In this document: positions 36,057 through 45,216 of the stretch, piece by piece
How positions within the stretch are numbered: position 1 is the first letter of the stretch
Layout of the letters: the number at the start of each line of letters is the position of its first letter
NCBI RefSeq assembly: GCF_017948675.1
Contig: NZ_JAGFBU010000002.1
Span: 124,001-188,000, forward strand
From: Flavobacterium flabelliforme
GTDB taxonomy: Bacteria; Bacteroidota; Bacteroidia; Flavobacteriales; Flavobacteriaceae
Direction of reading: 5' to 3'
DNA: 64,000 nucleotides
The notes under the pieces: generated by a model
The model's input: only the letters and a program-made list of their open reading frames with translations
What the model was told of the DNA's origin: nothing
Databases searched by the model: none
Translations under genes and position numbers: made by a program

Positions 36057-37451
36057 GTGAATTTATCCCAGTACACCAAAGAGTTTTCTTATAATTTAAA
36101 ATTAGCGTATCCTATTATTTTAGGAATGCTAGGACATACCATTGTTGGTATTGTTGATAATATAATGGTTGGAAAATTAGGTCCAACAGAACTAGCAGCG
36201 GTTTCTTTAGGAAATAGTTTTGTTTTTATAGCCTTATCATTAGGCATTGGTTTCTCTACTGCGATTACGCCATTGGCAGCAGAAGCGGATGGTAAAAATG
36301 ATATAGAAGAAGGAAGGAGTGTTTTTCATCACGGATTGTTTTTATGTACGATCTTAGGATTTACTTTATTCTTGATTATTTTCTTTTTTAAACCTTTGAT
36401 TTCCTTGATGGGTCAGCCGGATATTGTGGTCGAAATGGCCAAACCTTATCTTGATATTGTTGCTTTTTCTCTAGTCCCTTTGATAATTTACCAAGCCTAC
36501 AAGCAATTTGCTGATGGTAAGTCGGAGACAAAATATTCTATGTGGGCCACTATTATAGGTAATGTAGTCAATGTGGTGATCAATTATTTTTTAATTTATG
36601 GTATTTGGATTTTTCCTAAAATGGGAATTGTTGGAGCCGGAATTGGTACCATTGTTTCTCGTATCGTAATGTTGGTTTATATGCATTATAGTTTGATTAG
36701 AAAACCAAAATTTCATCCTTATTTTGAAAATTTCAGTTTTAAAGAGATTAAGAAAAAAATGCTGAATAAGATTATTAATTTAGGCTTACCGTCTTCTATG
36801 CAAATGTTTTTTGAGGTAGCTTTGTTTACAGGAGCTATTTGGCTTTCAGGACTTCTAGGTACGACTAGCCAAGCCGCGAATCAGATAGCGCTAAGTTTAG
36901 CCTCTCTAACTTTTATGTTTGCAATGGGTTTGAGTGTTGCTGTAATGATTAGAGTAGGAAACCAAAAAGGATTAATGGATTATGTGAAATTACAACTCGT
37001 AGCACGCTCCATATTTTTACTAGCCATACTCTTAGAAATTGTTTTTGCTGTTATCTTTATTGTTTTTTACCAATATTTACCTAGAATTTTCGTTGATGTC
37101 AATGATATCAAGCATATTGTAGAAACCAAAGAAGTTATTTTAATCGCTTCGCAACTATTATTTGTTGCTGCATTTTTTCAAATTTCTGACGGAATACAAG
37201 TGGTTGTTTTAGGAGCGTTAAGGGGTTTGCAAGATGTAAAAATGCCTATGTACATTACTTTCGTTGCTTATTGGGTTATCGGATTTCCAATTTCAATTTA
37301 CTTAGGATTGTACACTGATTTGAAAGCCATCGGTATTTGGATTGGACTTTCGGCTGGACTTACAGCTGCGGCTATATTTTTGTATATTCGCTTTGCAAGA
37401 CTAACAAAAAAATTAATTTTAGAAGGACAATTTAAAGACATTAATAAATAA
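36057..37451 (+). CDS. MATE-family efflux transporter
   Basis: 464 residues from GTG 36057, the usual MATE length, with about 12 membrane helices. Opening YPIILGMLGHTIVGIVDNIMVG and the second-half repeat LPSSMQMFFEVALFTGAIW match the two MATE bundles. It exports cationic drugs or metabolites using Na+ or H+. A longer start at 36000 (TTG) adds a non-family tail that spans the promoter. The next small gene begins 8 bases after the stop. Confidence 0.93.
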   Translation: MNLSQYTKEFSYNLKLAYPIILGMLGHTIVGIVDNIMVGKLGPTELAAVSLGNSFVFIALSLGIGFSTAITPLAAEADGKNDIEEGRSVFHHGLFLCTILGFTLFLIIFFFKPLISLMGQPDIVVEMAKPYLDIVAFSLVPLIIYQAYKQFADGKSETKYSMWATIIGNVVNVVINYFLIYGIWIFPKMGIVGAGIGTIVSRIVMLVYMHYSLIRKPKFHPYFENFSFKEIKKKMLNKIINLGLPSSMQMFFEVALFTGAIWLSGLLGTTSQAANQIALSLASLTFMFAMGLSVAVMIRVGNQKGLMDYVKLQLVARSIFLLAILLEIVFAVIFIVFYQYLPRIFVDVNDIKHIVETKEVILIASQLLFVAAFFQISDGIQVVVLGALRGLQDVKMPMYITFVAYWVIGFPISIYLGLYTDLKAIGIWIGLSAGLTAAAIFLYIRFARLTKKLILEGQFKDINK

Positions 37452-37459
37452 AATATATT

Positions 37460-37690
37460 ATGGAATTACCAAAATTTTTACTAGGTGACAATACTGACTT
37501 CCCAGAAGACATTTTTATAATACATCTCGATTATCCAAGATTTATAATCAATTTGAAAGACGATGAGGTAGAGTTTATTGAAGAGGCTGAAGATCTAGAT
37601 GAAGGAGAATTAAATGCAGAAATGGAAGGATTAATTGTTCTTGCAAATGATTTTTACGATCGTGAAATGGAGCGCTACGAAAAAGAATAG
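37460..37690 (+). CDS. Small acidic hypothetical protein, 76 residues
   Basis: Not recognised. Very acidic, soluble, no signal; PEDIFIIHLDYPRFIIN forms a likely beta hairpin and the tail is helical. Its 8-base distance from the MATE gene suggests a shared transcript. Acidic small proteins of this kind are plausible partners or regulators, but no function is supported. Confidence 0.7.
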   Translation: MELPKFLLGDNTDFPEDIFIIHLDYPRFIINLKDDEVEFIEEAEDLDEGELNAEMEGLIVLANDFYDREMERYEKE

Positions 37691-37814
37691 TTTTTACTAA
37701 ACAAATTAGTATATCAAAAATAATGTAAAAAGCTGATTATGAACAAAATGAAGTCTGAGGAATTGGAGTGTTGGTTTGTTTATGATTGGCTTTTATTTTT
37801 TGTTTTAATTATAT

Positions 37815-37850
37815 AACAGAATCATATTCCTTTTATTCTGTTTATTTTTG
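37815..37850 (+). promoter_or_regulatory. Inverted repeat abutting the LTA-synthase-like gene promoter
   Basis: AACAGAAT (37815-37822) and ATTCTGTT (37835-37842) form an inverted repeat with a 12-base spacer, directly followed by the -7 element TATTTTTG (37843-37850). A dimeric regulator bound here would cover the -33 region. ATG is 44 bases downstream. Confidence 0.45.
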
Positions 37851-37894
37851 TTTAAAATTAATATCCATTTATAAAATATAATAATTTCCTCTTA

Positions 37895-39835
37895 ATGAAA
37901 AAATTAGCTTTTTTAAAACCTGTTTTTAACTTTATGGCAATTGGATTGCTAATTATGACTTTGAGTCGGTTGTTTTTATTTTTCTTATTCAAAGATCGAG
38001 TAGTAGAAACGGAGAATTACTGGTATATCTTTCCAATTGGCTTACGAATGGATTTAATTCTTTTGAGTTATTTATCCTTTCTTCCAGCGCTCTTAGTTAC
38101 ATTTACTCCAAATAATGCTATTAAATTCGTTAATAAAATCCTGCCTTTCTATAGTATTTTATTTCTATTTTTGATTCTTTTTGTCGAGCTTGCTACTCCA
38201 GATTTTGTAAAGCAATACGATACACGTCCCAACAAAATCTTCTTAGATTATCTAATATATCCCAAAGAAGTGGTTGGAATGTTGCTAAAAAGCTATTTGA
38301 CCTCCATTATAGTAACTTTTTTAATTCTGGGTGTTGTATTGTATTTTGCTCTGAAAAAAGGAAAAGTTCTCTTTCATACTCATTATTCAGATTATAAATT
38401 CAAATTACTACTCTTTCCATTAGTGCTCTTTTTACTCTTTTTTGGAGCACGTTCTAGTTTGACTTCTAAAAGACCTATTAATGCCAGCAATGCAGTTTTT
38501 TCTACAGATCAATTGACCAATTGCTTAGGATTAAATTCTTTTTATACTGTTGCATTTGCTGCCTATTCAATTAAGAACGAAGGAAATACAAAAATGTATG
38601 GTAAAATGGAGGAGGCAGAAGCCACAGCACGTGTAAAAAAATACATGGATGTGACTCAATTTACAGATCCAGCTATTCCTTTTTTGCATGTTCAAACTCC
38701 AGACACCATCTTAAAAAGACCGTACAATTTAGTTATCTTTTTACAAGAAAGTTTAGGTGCAGAATATGTTGGAATTTTAGGTGGAAAACCCCTAACACCG
38801 GAGTTTGATAAACTTTCTAAAGAAGGTTTATTGTTTACAAATCTATATTGTACGGGCACGCGTAGTGTGAGAGGGATAGAAGCGGTAGTTACAGGATTTC
38901 TTCCATCTCCATCAGAAAGTGTGGTGAAATTAGGTAATTCACAACAAGGGTTTTTTACTTTGGCAGAAGCTTTAAAACGCAAAGGATACGAAACCAGTTT
39001 TATTTATGGAGGAATGTCTAATTTTGACAATATGGCTTCTTTTTTTAACGGAAATGGTTTTGAGGATATTGTAGATCAAGATGATTTTGATGCTGATGGT
39101 AAAAAATATGCTTTCAAAGGAACTTGGGGTTATTCTGATGAAGATTTAGTAGTTAAGGCCAACGATTATTTTAAATCTAAAGGAGACAAACCATTCTTTT
39201 CATTGATGTTTTCTACATCCAATCACGAACCTTTTGAATATCCCGAAGGAAGAATAAAACGATACGATCAGAAAGCTGCAACGGTGAACAATGCCATGAA
39301 ATATGCTGATTTCTCGATTGGAAAATTCATGGAAATGGCTAAAAAAGAACCGTATTATAAAAACACTATTTTTATTGTGATAGCAGATCACAACACCAGA
39401 ACATTTGGTAAAAATTTAGTTCCAATCAATAAATTTCATATTCCTGCTTTAATAATTGGTCCAAATGTTCCTAAAGGAAAAAAATACGATCAATTAGCGA
39501 GTCAAATTGACATTCCGCCTACATTATTAAGTTATTTAGGCGCTGAGTTTGAAACTCCTATGGTGGGGAGAAATTTAACTAAAATAAAGGCAACAACAAA
39601 AGGTAGGTCAATCATGCAGTTTAATGATATCAATGCTTTTAGAATTGAGGATCAAGTTGTCATTATGCAACCTAATTTGCAACCTTTGCAATTTAAAATT
39701 AAAAATGATACTACATTAATTCCAGTAAAATTAGATCCTGAATTGGCAAAAGATGCTTTAGCGCATGTGATTACTGCAGGTAATTTATATAGAGAAAATA
39801 AATATAAGCTAAGAGATATCAAGAAAAAGAAATAG
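37895..39835 (+). CDS. LTA synthase family sulfatase-fold transferase
   Basis: 646 residues. About five N-terminal membrane helices (to residue ~190), then an extracytoplasmic alkaline-phosphatase-fold domain. FLQESLG (metal-ligand Glu near 285) and CTGTRSVRGIEA (catalytic Thr near 322), VIADHNTRTFG and FHIPALIIGP complete the metal site. Gram-positive relatives build lipoteichoic acid; in Gram-negatives such proteins move phosphoglycerol or phosphoethanolamine to surface glycans or lipids. Exact donor unknown. Ends 3 bases from convergent meaB. Confidence 0.92.
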   Translation: MKKLAFLKPVFNFMAIGLLIMTLSRLFLFFLFKDRVVETENYWYIFPIGLRMDLILLSYLSFLPALLVTFTPNNAIKFVNKILPFYSILFLFLILFVELATPDFVKQYDTRPNKIFLDYLIYPKEVVGMLLKSYLTSIIVTFLILGVVLYFALKKGKVLFHTHYSDYKFKLLLFPLVLFLLFFGARSSLTSKRPINASNAVFSTDQLTNCLGLNSFYTVAFAAYSIKNEGNTKMYGKMEEAEATARVKKYMDVTQFTDPAIPFLHVQTPDTILKRPYNLVIFLQESLGAEYVGILGGKPLTPEFDKLSKEGLLFTNLYCTGTRSVRGIEAVVTGFLPSPSESVVKLGNSQQGFFTLAEALKRKGYETSFIYGGMSNFDNMASFFNGNGFEDIVDQDDFDADGKKYAFKGTWGYSDEDLVVKANDYFKSKGDKPFFSLMFSTSNHEPFEYPEGRIKRYDQKAATVNNAMKYADFSIGKFMEMAKKEPYYKNTIFIVIADHNTRTFGKNLVPINKFHIPALIIGPNVPKGKKYDQLASQIDIPPTLLSYLGAEFETPMVGRNLTKIKATTKGRSIMQFNDINAFRIEDQVVIMQPNLQPLQFKIKNDTTLIPVKLDPELAKDALAHVITAGNLYRENKYKLRDIKKKK

Positions 39836-39838
39836 AAA

Positions 39839-40951
39839 CTAGTCCGTATTCTGCGGATTGTTTTTAGAATTTTGATACAATTTTAATAATTTTTGAGCGG
39901 CTGCAAATGGTGATATTTCATTATTTTGCACCGCTTTTTTTGTAGGTTCTAAAAGATTCTGTATTTCGTGTTGGTTGTAGAAATTTATTTTTAATTGCTC
40001 ATTTATGGTTTCCAGCATCCAATATTGATTTTGTTCTTTTCTTTTTTCAAAAAAGGATTGATTTTCTTTAGTCAATGCTAGAAATTTTTGAATTATTTCC
40101 CAAACTACTGGAATGCCTTCCTGAGTGATAGCGCTACAAGTGGAGGTTTTAGGAATCCATCCTGATTTTTTTGCTGGAAAAAGATGTAATGCTCTATTGA
40201 ATTCCATTTTAGCAAACTGCGCTTTTTTAATGTTATCACCATCGGCTTTATTAATTACAATAGCATCTGCCATTTCCATAATACCCCGTTTTATGCCTTG
40301 TAATTCATCTCCAGCACCCGCTATTTTTAGCAATAAAAAGAAATCTACCATACTATGAACAGCGGTTTCGCTTTGGCCAACGCCAACCGTTTCTATAATA
40401 ATAGTATCAAAACCACACGCTTCGCAAAGTGTAATTGTTTCACGAGTTTTTCGAGCAACACCTCCTAATGTTTCACCAGAAGCAGACGGACGGATATAAG
40501 CATTTTTATCTTTAACCAATTCTTCCATACGAGTTTTATCACCCAGAATACTACCATGACTTATGGTGCTACTAGGATCAACAGCAAGAACCGCTACTTT
40601 TTTTCCTTGATTGGTCAAAAATTTACCAAAGGCTTCAATAAAAGTACTTTTACCTACACCGGGAACACCAGTAATTCCAATTCGCATCGATTTCCCAGAA
40701 TGTGGTAAACAAGCATTAATTACTTCATTGGCTTTGCTTAAGTGATTGTTATTTGTACTCTCCACTAAAGTAATGGCACGACTCAAAGCAGTTATGTTTC
40801 CCGCTAAAATACCTTCAACTAATGCAGTTGCTGAAGGTTGTATTTTTCTAAAATGCTGAATTGTTCCAATAGAAGTTAAACTAGTAGTTTCTGGTGGAGC
40901 AATTCCTGCTTTTTCATTCAAAGCGCTAGGATGTGATTTTTTGTTTTGCAA
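39839..40951 (-). CDS. meaB: Methylmalonyl-CoA mutase-associated GTPase
   Basis: 370 residues from a TTG at 40951. G3E GTPase: P-loop GVPGVGKST, ETVGVGQSE, NKADGDN; it protects and loads B12-dependent methylmalonyl-CoA mutase. A longer frame to 41008 adds 19 hydrophobic residues resembling a signal sequence, which does not suit a cytoplasmic chaperone, so the TTG giving (M)QNKKSHPSALNEKAG is preferred. The mutase genes are not in the window. Confidence 0.9.
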   Translation of the reverse strand: MQNKKSHPSALNEKAGIAPPETTSLTSIGTIQHFRKIQPSATALVEGILAGNITALSRAITLVESTNNNHLSKANEVINACLPHSGKSMRIGITGVPGVGKSTFIEAFGKFLTNQGKKVAVLAVDPSSTISHGSILGDKTRMEELVKDKNAYIRPSASGETLGGVARKTRETITLCEACGFDTIIIETVGVGQSETAVHSMVDFFLLLKIAGAGDELQGIKRGIMEMADAIVINKADGDNIKKAQFAKMEFNRALHLFPAKKSGWIPKTSTCSAITQEGIPVVWEIIQKFLALTKENQSFFEKRKEQNQYWMLETINEQLKINFYNQHEIQNLLEPTKKAVQNNEISPFAAAQKLLKLYQNSKNNPQNTD

Positions 40952-41187
40952 AATGGATGATTTGAAAAGTAAAAGTAGTGAAAACATAAACAGTTTCAAA
41001 AAAAGCATCCTATATCAAGTCATTGTTTACCTAGTAAAAGGATTCTTTTTTTTGTTCAATTAAAATAAGAATTATAAAAGGAGACAATGCTTTTTTACCA
41101 ATATCATTATTATTAATACTATAAATGGCAATGATGTAATTATTATTCATTTCTGTTTTTCTTTATTTCTAGGAGATATATAAATAG

Positions 41188-41195
41188 TATTTTTG
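41188..41195 (+). promoter_or_regulatory. Promoter -7 element for the AEC transporter gene
   Basis: TATTTTTG 16 bases before ATG 41212; weak -33. Confidence 0.45.
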
Positions 41196-41211
41196 CAATC
41201 AATTGTGTATC

Positions 41212-42120
41212 ATGTATAACTTTGCATTAATTTTTATTTTTTTATTTCTAGGTCTTTTTCTTCAAAAGTTAAAGGGCTTCCCTACGGAAATTTACAAACT
41301 TTTAAATAAGATTGTAATTTACTTGTGTCTTCCTGCTATTGCATTGTATTATATACCTAAAATCGTATGGAATAACCAACTGTTATATCCCATTGGAGTA
41401 GCTTGGCTTGGATTTGCAGCTTCTTATCTGTTTTTTAGTCTTTTAGGTAAAAAGCTCGGATGGTCTCGTAAACTTACAGGATGTTTAATTATTACAGCTG
41501 GTTTAGGAAACACCTCTTTTTTGGGGTATCCAATCATCGAAGCATTGTATGGAGAGGAAGGGTTAAAAACGGCTATTTTAGTAGATCAACCTGGCTCATT
41601 TGTTGTGCTTTCTACGGTTTCTATTCTGATTGCTACTTTGTACTCTACTGGAAAGCCAAATGGTCTCGAAATCGCAAAAAAAATTGCTATTTTCCCACCA
41701 TTCATCACTTTTGTGATAGCTTGTTTGATGAATTTTTTAAATGTTGATTTTCACGAATACATTCAATATTTTCTTCAAAAAACAGGAAGTGTTATTACAC
41801 CATTAGCGATGCTTTCTGTTGGTTTGCAATTACAGTTTGATAGAAGAAGTCAGCATTGGAGATATTTAGGATTGGGACTTTTATTTAAATTAATACTCAC
41901 TCCGGCTTTCATCTATTTACTGTATGTTGTAATTTTGCAGCAGCATTCAAAAACGATAGACGTAGCTGTTATGGAATCTGCAATGGCTCCAATGATTACC
42001 GGGAGCATTCTCGCAACGACTCACGGATTAAAACCTAAATTGAGTAGCATGATGATTGGTTTTGGAATTCCACTTTCTTTCATCACCTTAATTTTTTGGT
42101 ATTTTGTACTTCAACTATAA
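41212..42120 (+). CDS. AEC-family (auxin-efflux-carrier-like) transporter
   Basis: 302 residues with ten predicted membrane helices in two inverted halves. LPAIALYYIPKIVW in the first half and the MESAMAPMITGSIL segment in the second are AEC hallmarks. Bacterial members export or exchange small organic acids such as malate; substrate is not known here. A TTG nine bases earlier is possible but ATG 41212 is closer to the family start. Confidence 0.88.
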   Translation: MYNFALIFIFLFLGLFLQKLKGFPTEIYKLLNKIVIYLCLPAIALYYIPKIVWNNQLLYPIGVAWLGFAASYLFFSLLGKKLGWSRKLTGCLIITAGLGNTSFLGYPIIEALYGEEGLKTAILVDQPGSFVVLSTVSILIATLYSTGKPNGLEIAKKIAIFPPFITFVIACLMNFLNVDFHEYIQYFLQKTGSVITPLAMLSVGLQLQFDRRSQHWRYLGLGLLFKLILTPAFIYLLYVVILQQHSKTIDVAVMESAMAPMITGSILATTHGLKPKLSSMMIGFGIPLSFITLIFWYFVLQL

Positions 42121-42161
42121 ATCTTATTTGAAGCAGTATTAATGTATTTTATTAAAAAAAA

Positions 42162-43379
42162 ATGAATTTATCCTCTACAAACGCATCAACTATTGATGGC
42201 GTTTCTACTGCACAAAAAACAGTTTATCCTATATTATTTTCAATTGCATTTGCGCATTTGATTAATGATTTATTACAAGCAGTAATTCCTGCTGCCTATC
42301 CTATTTTAAAGGACAATTATAATTTAACATTTACTCAAATAGGCTTAATTACATTAGCATATCAACTAGCAGCTTCGATTTTGCAACCTTTGGTAGGTTT
42401 GTACACCGATAAAAGGCCTAAACCTTTTTCTCAGATTTTCGGAATGATTTTTACAGCACTCGGAATAATCTCTTTGTCTTACGCAGCTAGTTTTTCTATG
42501 ATTATTCTTTCGGTTGTTTTAGTAGGGATTGGTTCTTCAATTTTTCATCCAGAAGCTTCTCGCATCTCCTTTTTAGCCTCTGGAGGAAAGCGTGGTTTAG
42601 CACAATCTATATTTCAGTTGGGCGGAAATGCTGGTACAGCTTTAGGACCTTTGTTAGTGGCATTAATCGTTGTGCCTAATGCGCAACACTACATTATTTG
42701 GTTTCTTGTAGCGGCAGTCATCGGATTATTAGTTTTGAGCAGAATAGCACTTTGGTATCAAAATCACCTCAGTTTAAGAAGTACCAAAAAAGCAGTAATC
42801 GATTTGCCGAATTTGTCTCAAAATCAAATTGTAATTTCGGTAGTAATTTTGATGGTGCTCATATTCTCAAAATTTGTTTATATGGCTAGTATGTCTAGTT
42901 ATTTTACTTTTTATTTGATGGAGAGATTTAATTTATCTGTTCAAGATGCTCAATTTCACTTGGTTCTCTTTTTAGCTTCGTGTGCTTTAGGAACCTTAAT
43001 TGGAGGTCCTTTAGGAGATAAATTTGGCCGAAAATATGTTATCTGGTTTTCTGTATTAGGAGCCGCTCCGTTTACATTATTGTTGCCATTTGTAGATTTA
43101 TTCTGGACAGGTGTATTATCGGTAGTAATCGGTACAATTATCTCTTCGGCATTTCCAGCAATTTTGGTTTATGCACAAGAATTATTGCCTAAAAAACTGG
43201 GTATGGTTTCCGGTCTGTTTTATGGTTTTGCTTTCGGAATGGGCGGTCTTGGTTCCGCTTTGTTAGGAAATTTAGCAGATCATAGCAGTATTACTTATGT
43301 ATATCATTTATGTGCTTATTTGCCTCTAATCGGGATCATAGCTTTCTTTTTGCCTAACTTAAAGAAAAAACAGGCCTAA
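42162..43379 (+). CDS. MFS transporter, fosmidomycin-resistance (Fsr) type
   Basis: 405 residues with twelve membrane helices. AHLINDLLQAVIPAAYPIL near the N-terminus and FHPEASRISFLASGGKRGLAQS in the cytoplasmic loop are signatures of the Fsr-like branch. Probably a drug or metabolite exporter. It may share a transcript with the AEC gene 41 bases upstream. A palindromic repeat follows its stop by 15 bases and may act as its transcript end. Confidence 0.9.
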   Translation: MNLSSTNASTIDGVSTAQKTVYPILFSIAFAHLINDLLQAVIPAAYPILKDNYNLTFTQIGLITLAYQLAASILQPLVGLYTDKRPKPFSQIFGMIFTALGIISLSYAASFSMIILSVVLVGIGSSIFHPEASRISFLASGGKRGLAQSIFQLGGNAGTALGPLLVALIVVPNAQHYIIWFLVAAVIGLLVLSRIALWYQNHLSLRSTKKAVIDLPNLSQNQIVISVVILMVLIFSKFVYMASMSSYFTFYLMERFNLSVQDAQFHLVLFLASCALGTLIGGPLGDKFGRKYVIWFSVLGAAPFTLLLPFVDLFWTGVLSVVIGTIISSAFPAILVYAQELLPKKLGMVSGLFYGFAFGMGGLGSALLGNLADHSSITYVYHLCAYLPLIGIIAFFLPNLKKKQA

Positions 43380-43394
43380 TATAAATTTTTTTCT

Positions 43395-43486
43395 GGAGCT
43401 TATTCCTGCTCTCCATTATATCTTTTATTTCCTATTCTTCCTTCGTCTTAATAGGAAATAAAAGGATGCCATTGCGATCAGGGCTA
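43395..43486 (+). repeat. Palindromic interspersed repeat, copy A
   Basis: Starts GGAGCTTATTCCTGCT, ends CGATCAGGGCTA, with a perfect 14-base stem CTTTTATTTCCTAT / ATAGGAAATAAAAG around a 15-base loop. Same ends as copy B (34258-34338) in inverted orientation. Lies downstream of the MFS gene. No open frame inside. Confidence 0.85.
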
Positions 43487-43623
43487 TGAGTTTAGTATTC
43501 CTAAGGCTAATTTTATTATTACTTTTTTTTTGTTTTTAAGTAAAACGAGTAGAATTTTAAGTTTATATTTTTCTTTATCAATTTAAATTCAATAACTTAC
43601 CGTAATATTAATCAAATTAATAA

Positions 43624-44268
43624 ATGAGTATGGCAACAGTACGATTGGGCGATATTGCCCCTGATTTTGAAGCAGAGACCTCACAAGGAAAAATAAAATT
43701 TCATGAATGGCTGGGAGATTCATGGTGTATATTGTTTTCACATCCAGCTGATTTTACTCCAGTTTGTACTACTGAATTAGGAACAGTAGCAAACTATTAT
43801 CCTGAATTTCAAAAACGAAATGTAAAAGTTATTGCTTTGAGTGTTGATGGTGTAGCTTCTCACATGGAGTGGATTAAGGATATAAATGAAACTCAAAATA
43901 CTACTGTAAATTTTCCTATCATTGCCGACGAGGATAAGCATGTTGCTATGTTATATGATATGATGCATCCCAATGCCAGTGAAAGTTTTACAGTTCGTTC
44001 TGTTTTTATAATTGGACCCGATAAAAAAATTAAATTAACACTGACGTATCCAGCTTCTACGGGTAGAAATTTTGATGAATTGTTACGTGTAATTGATAGT
44101 TTACAGCTAACTGCAAATTATAGTGTAGCCACTCCAGCGAATTGGAAAGACGGTGATCCTGTTGTAATTTCACCATCAATTAAAGATGAAGATATTGCGG
44201 CAAAATTTCCAAAAGGTTCCGAACGAATAAAACCATATTTAAGAATGACACCACAACCTAATAAATAG
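43624..44268 (+). CDS. Peroxiredoxin, Prx6 (1-Cys) type
   Basis: 214 residues, the length of Prx6-type enzymes. HPADFTPVCTTELG contains the peroxidatic Cys48. There is no other Cys in the usual resolving position at the C-terminus; DDelayed residues such as the C-terminal RMTPQP tail match the 1-Cys group. Reduces hydroperoxides in the cytoplasm; complements Bcp at 27772. ATG 43624 or the ATG two codons later may be the start. Confidence 0.92.
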   Translation: MSMATVRLGDIAPDFEAETSQGKIKFHEWLGDSWCILFSHPADFTPVCTTELGTVANYYPEFQKRNVKVIALSVDGVASHMEWIKDINETQNTTVNFPIIADEDKHVAMLYDMMHPNASESFTVRSVFIIGPDKKIKLTLTYPASTGRNFDELLRVIDSLQLTANYSVATPANWKDGDPVVISPSIKDEDIAAKFPKGSERIKPYLRMTPQPNK

Positions 44269-44293
44269 GTCTTTTCATTTTACAAGTTAAAAC

Positions 44294-44325
44294 AAAAAGC
44301 AGTATGTATTATTATACTGCTTTTT
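44294..44325. terminator. Bidirectional terminator between the peroxiredoxin and EamA genes
   Basis: AAAAAGCAGTAT pairs with ATACTGCTTTTT around an 8-base loop, between convergent genes. Confidence 0.85.
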
Positions 44326-44334
44326 GTTTTCTAA

Positions 44335-45216
44335 TTATTTTTTATTGGTAATTATTAGTCCCAATACTATAATAGCCATGCTTATAATTTGTATAAATTC
44401 AATAGATTGGCCTAGAAAAAAATATGCGAGAATGCCACTAAATATTGGAATCAAGTAATAAATAACAGCTGTTTTTGATGTGCCAATTAATCCGATGGCT
44501 TCGTTCCATAAGTAAAAAGAAACTAACGAAGCGAATATGCCAACATAGGAGATAATAAGAAGTGTCTTTGAATCGATTACTACTTTTTCGAGATAAGTAT
44601 TTTCCCAGAGGTAAAAAGGCAGCAGTATCAAGGTACCAATTACGAATACAGAATATAAAAACACTTTAGGCTCTAATTCCTTTGGCTTTTTTCTAACTAA
44701 AAGAGTATAACAAGCAAAGAAAAAACAGGCGAGAAGCATTAATAAATCTCCAAATGCAAAGTTAATACGAAGCAATGCGTCTAATGAACCTTTACTAATA
44801 AGTACTAAAACTCCTGTAATTATAGTTATAATTCCCGCTATAGCTAGATTCGAAACTTTCTCTTTAAATACAATTCTAGAAATCCCTATAATAAATAAGG
44901 GAATCGAGATAGCCATCAAGGATAAATTAAAAGCACTCGTGGTTTTTCCGGCAAAGTAAATTAAAGTGTTAAAGATTGAGATACCTAATATTGCAGTTAA
45001 TAAGAGATATTTAATGTGTTTTTTTATAATTTTAAAATCTATAATAGTCGCTCTCAAAGCTAAAGGAGTAAGTACAACACAAGCAACTGTCCAACGCCAA
45101 AAAACCAAGCCTATTGGCGGAATATGTTCTTTTACGCCACTAGCAATAACCATGTTTACCGACCATAAAAACGTAGCTAGCAATGCAAATAAAATGCCTT
45201 TTGTTGTTTTGCTCAT
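44335..45216 (-). CDS. EamA-family (DMT) transporter
   Basis: 293 residues with ten membrane helices in two EamA repeats (FLWSNMVIASG-like pattern early, SFYLWNEAIGLIGTSK in the second). Exporter of metabolites or amino acids, substrate unknown. Its ATG overlaps the nudK-like stop by one base, so the two are translated together. Confidence 0.9.
   Translation of the reverse strand: MSKTTKGILFALLATFLWSVNMVIASGVKEHIPPIGLVFWRWTVACVVLTPLALRATIIDFKIIKKHIKYLLLTAILGISIFNTLIYFAGKTTSAFNLSLMAISIPLFIIGISRIVFKEKVSNLAIAGIITIITGVLVLISKGSLDALLRINFAFGDLLMLLACFFFACYTLLVRKKPKELEPKVFLYSVFVIGTLILLPFYLWENTYLEKVVIDSKTLLIISYVGIFASLVSFYLWNEAIGLIGTSKTAVIYYLIPIFSGILAYFFLGQSIEFIQIISMAIIVLGLIITNKK

Noticed and set aside
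40952..41008. Hydrophobic N-terminus of meaB as a signal peptide
   Set aside because: MeaB works in the cytoplasm; an internal TTG gives a normal N-terminus.
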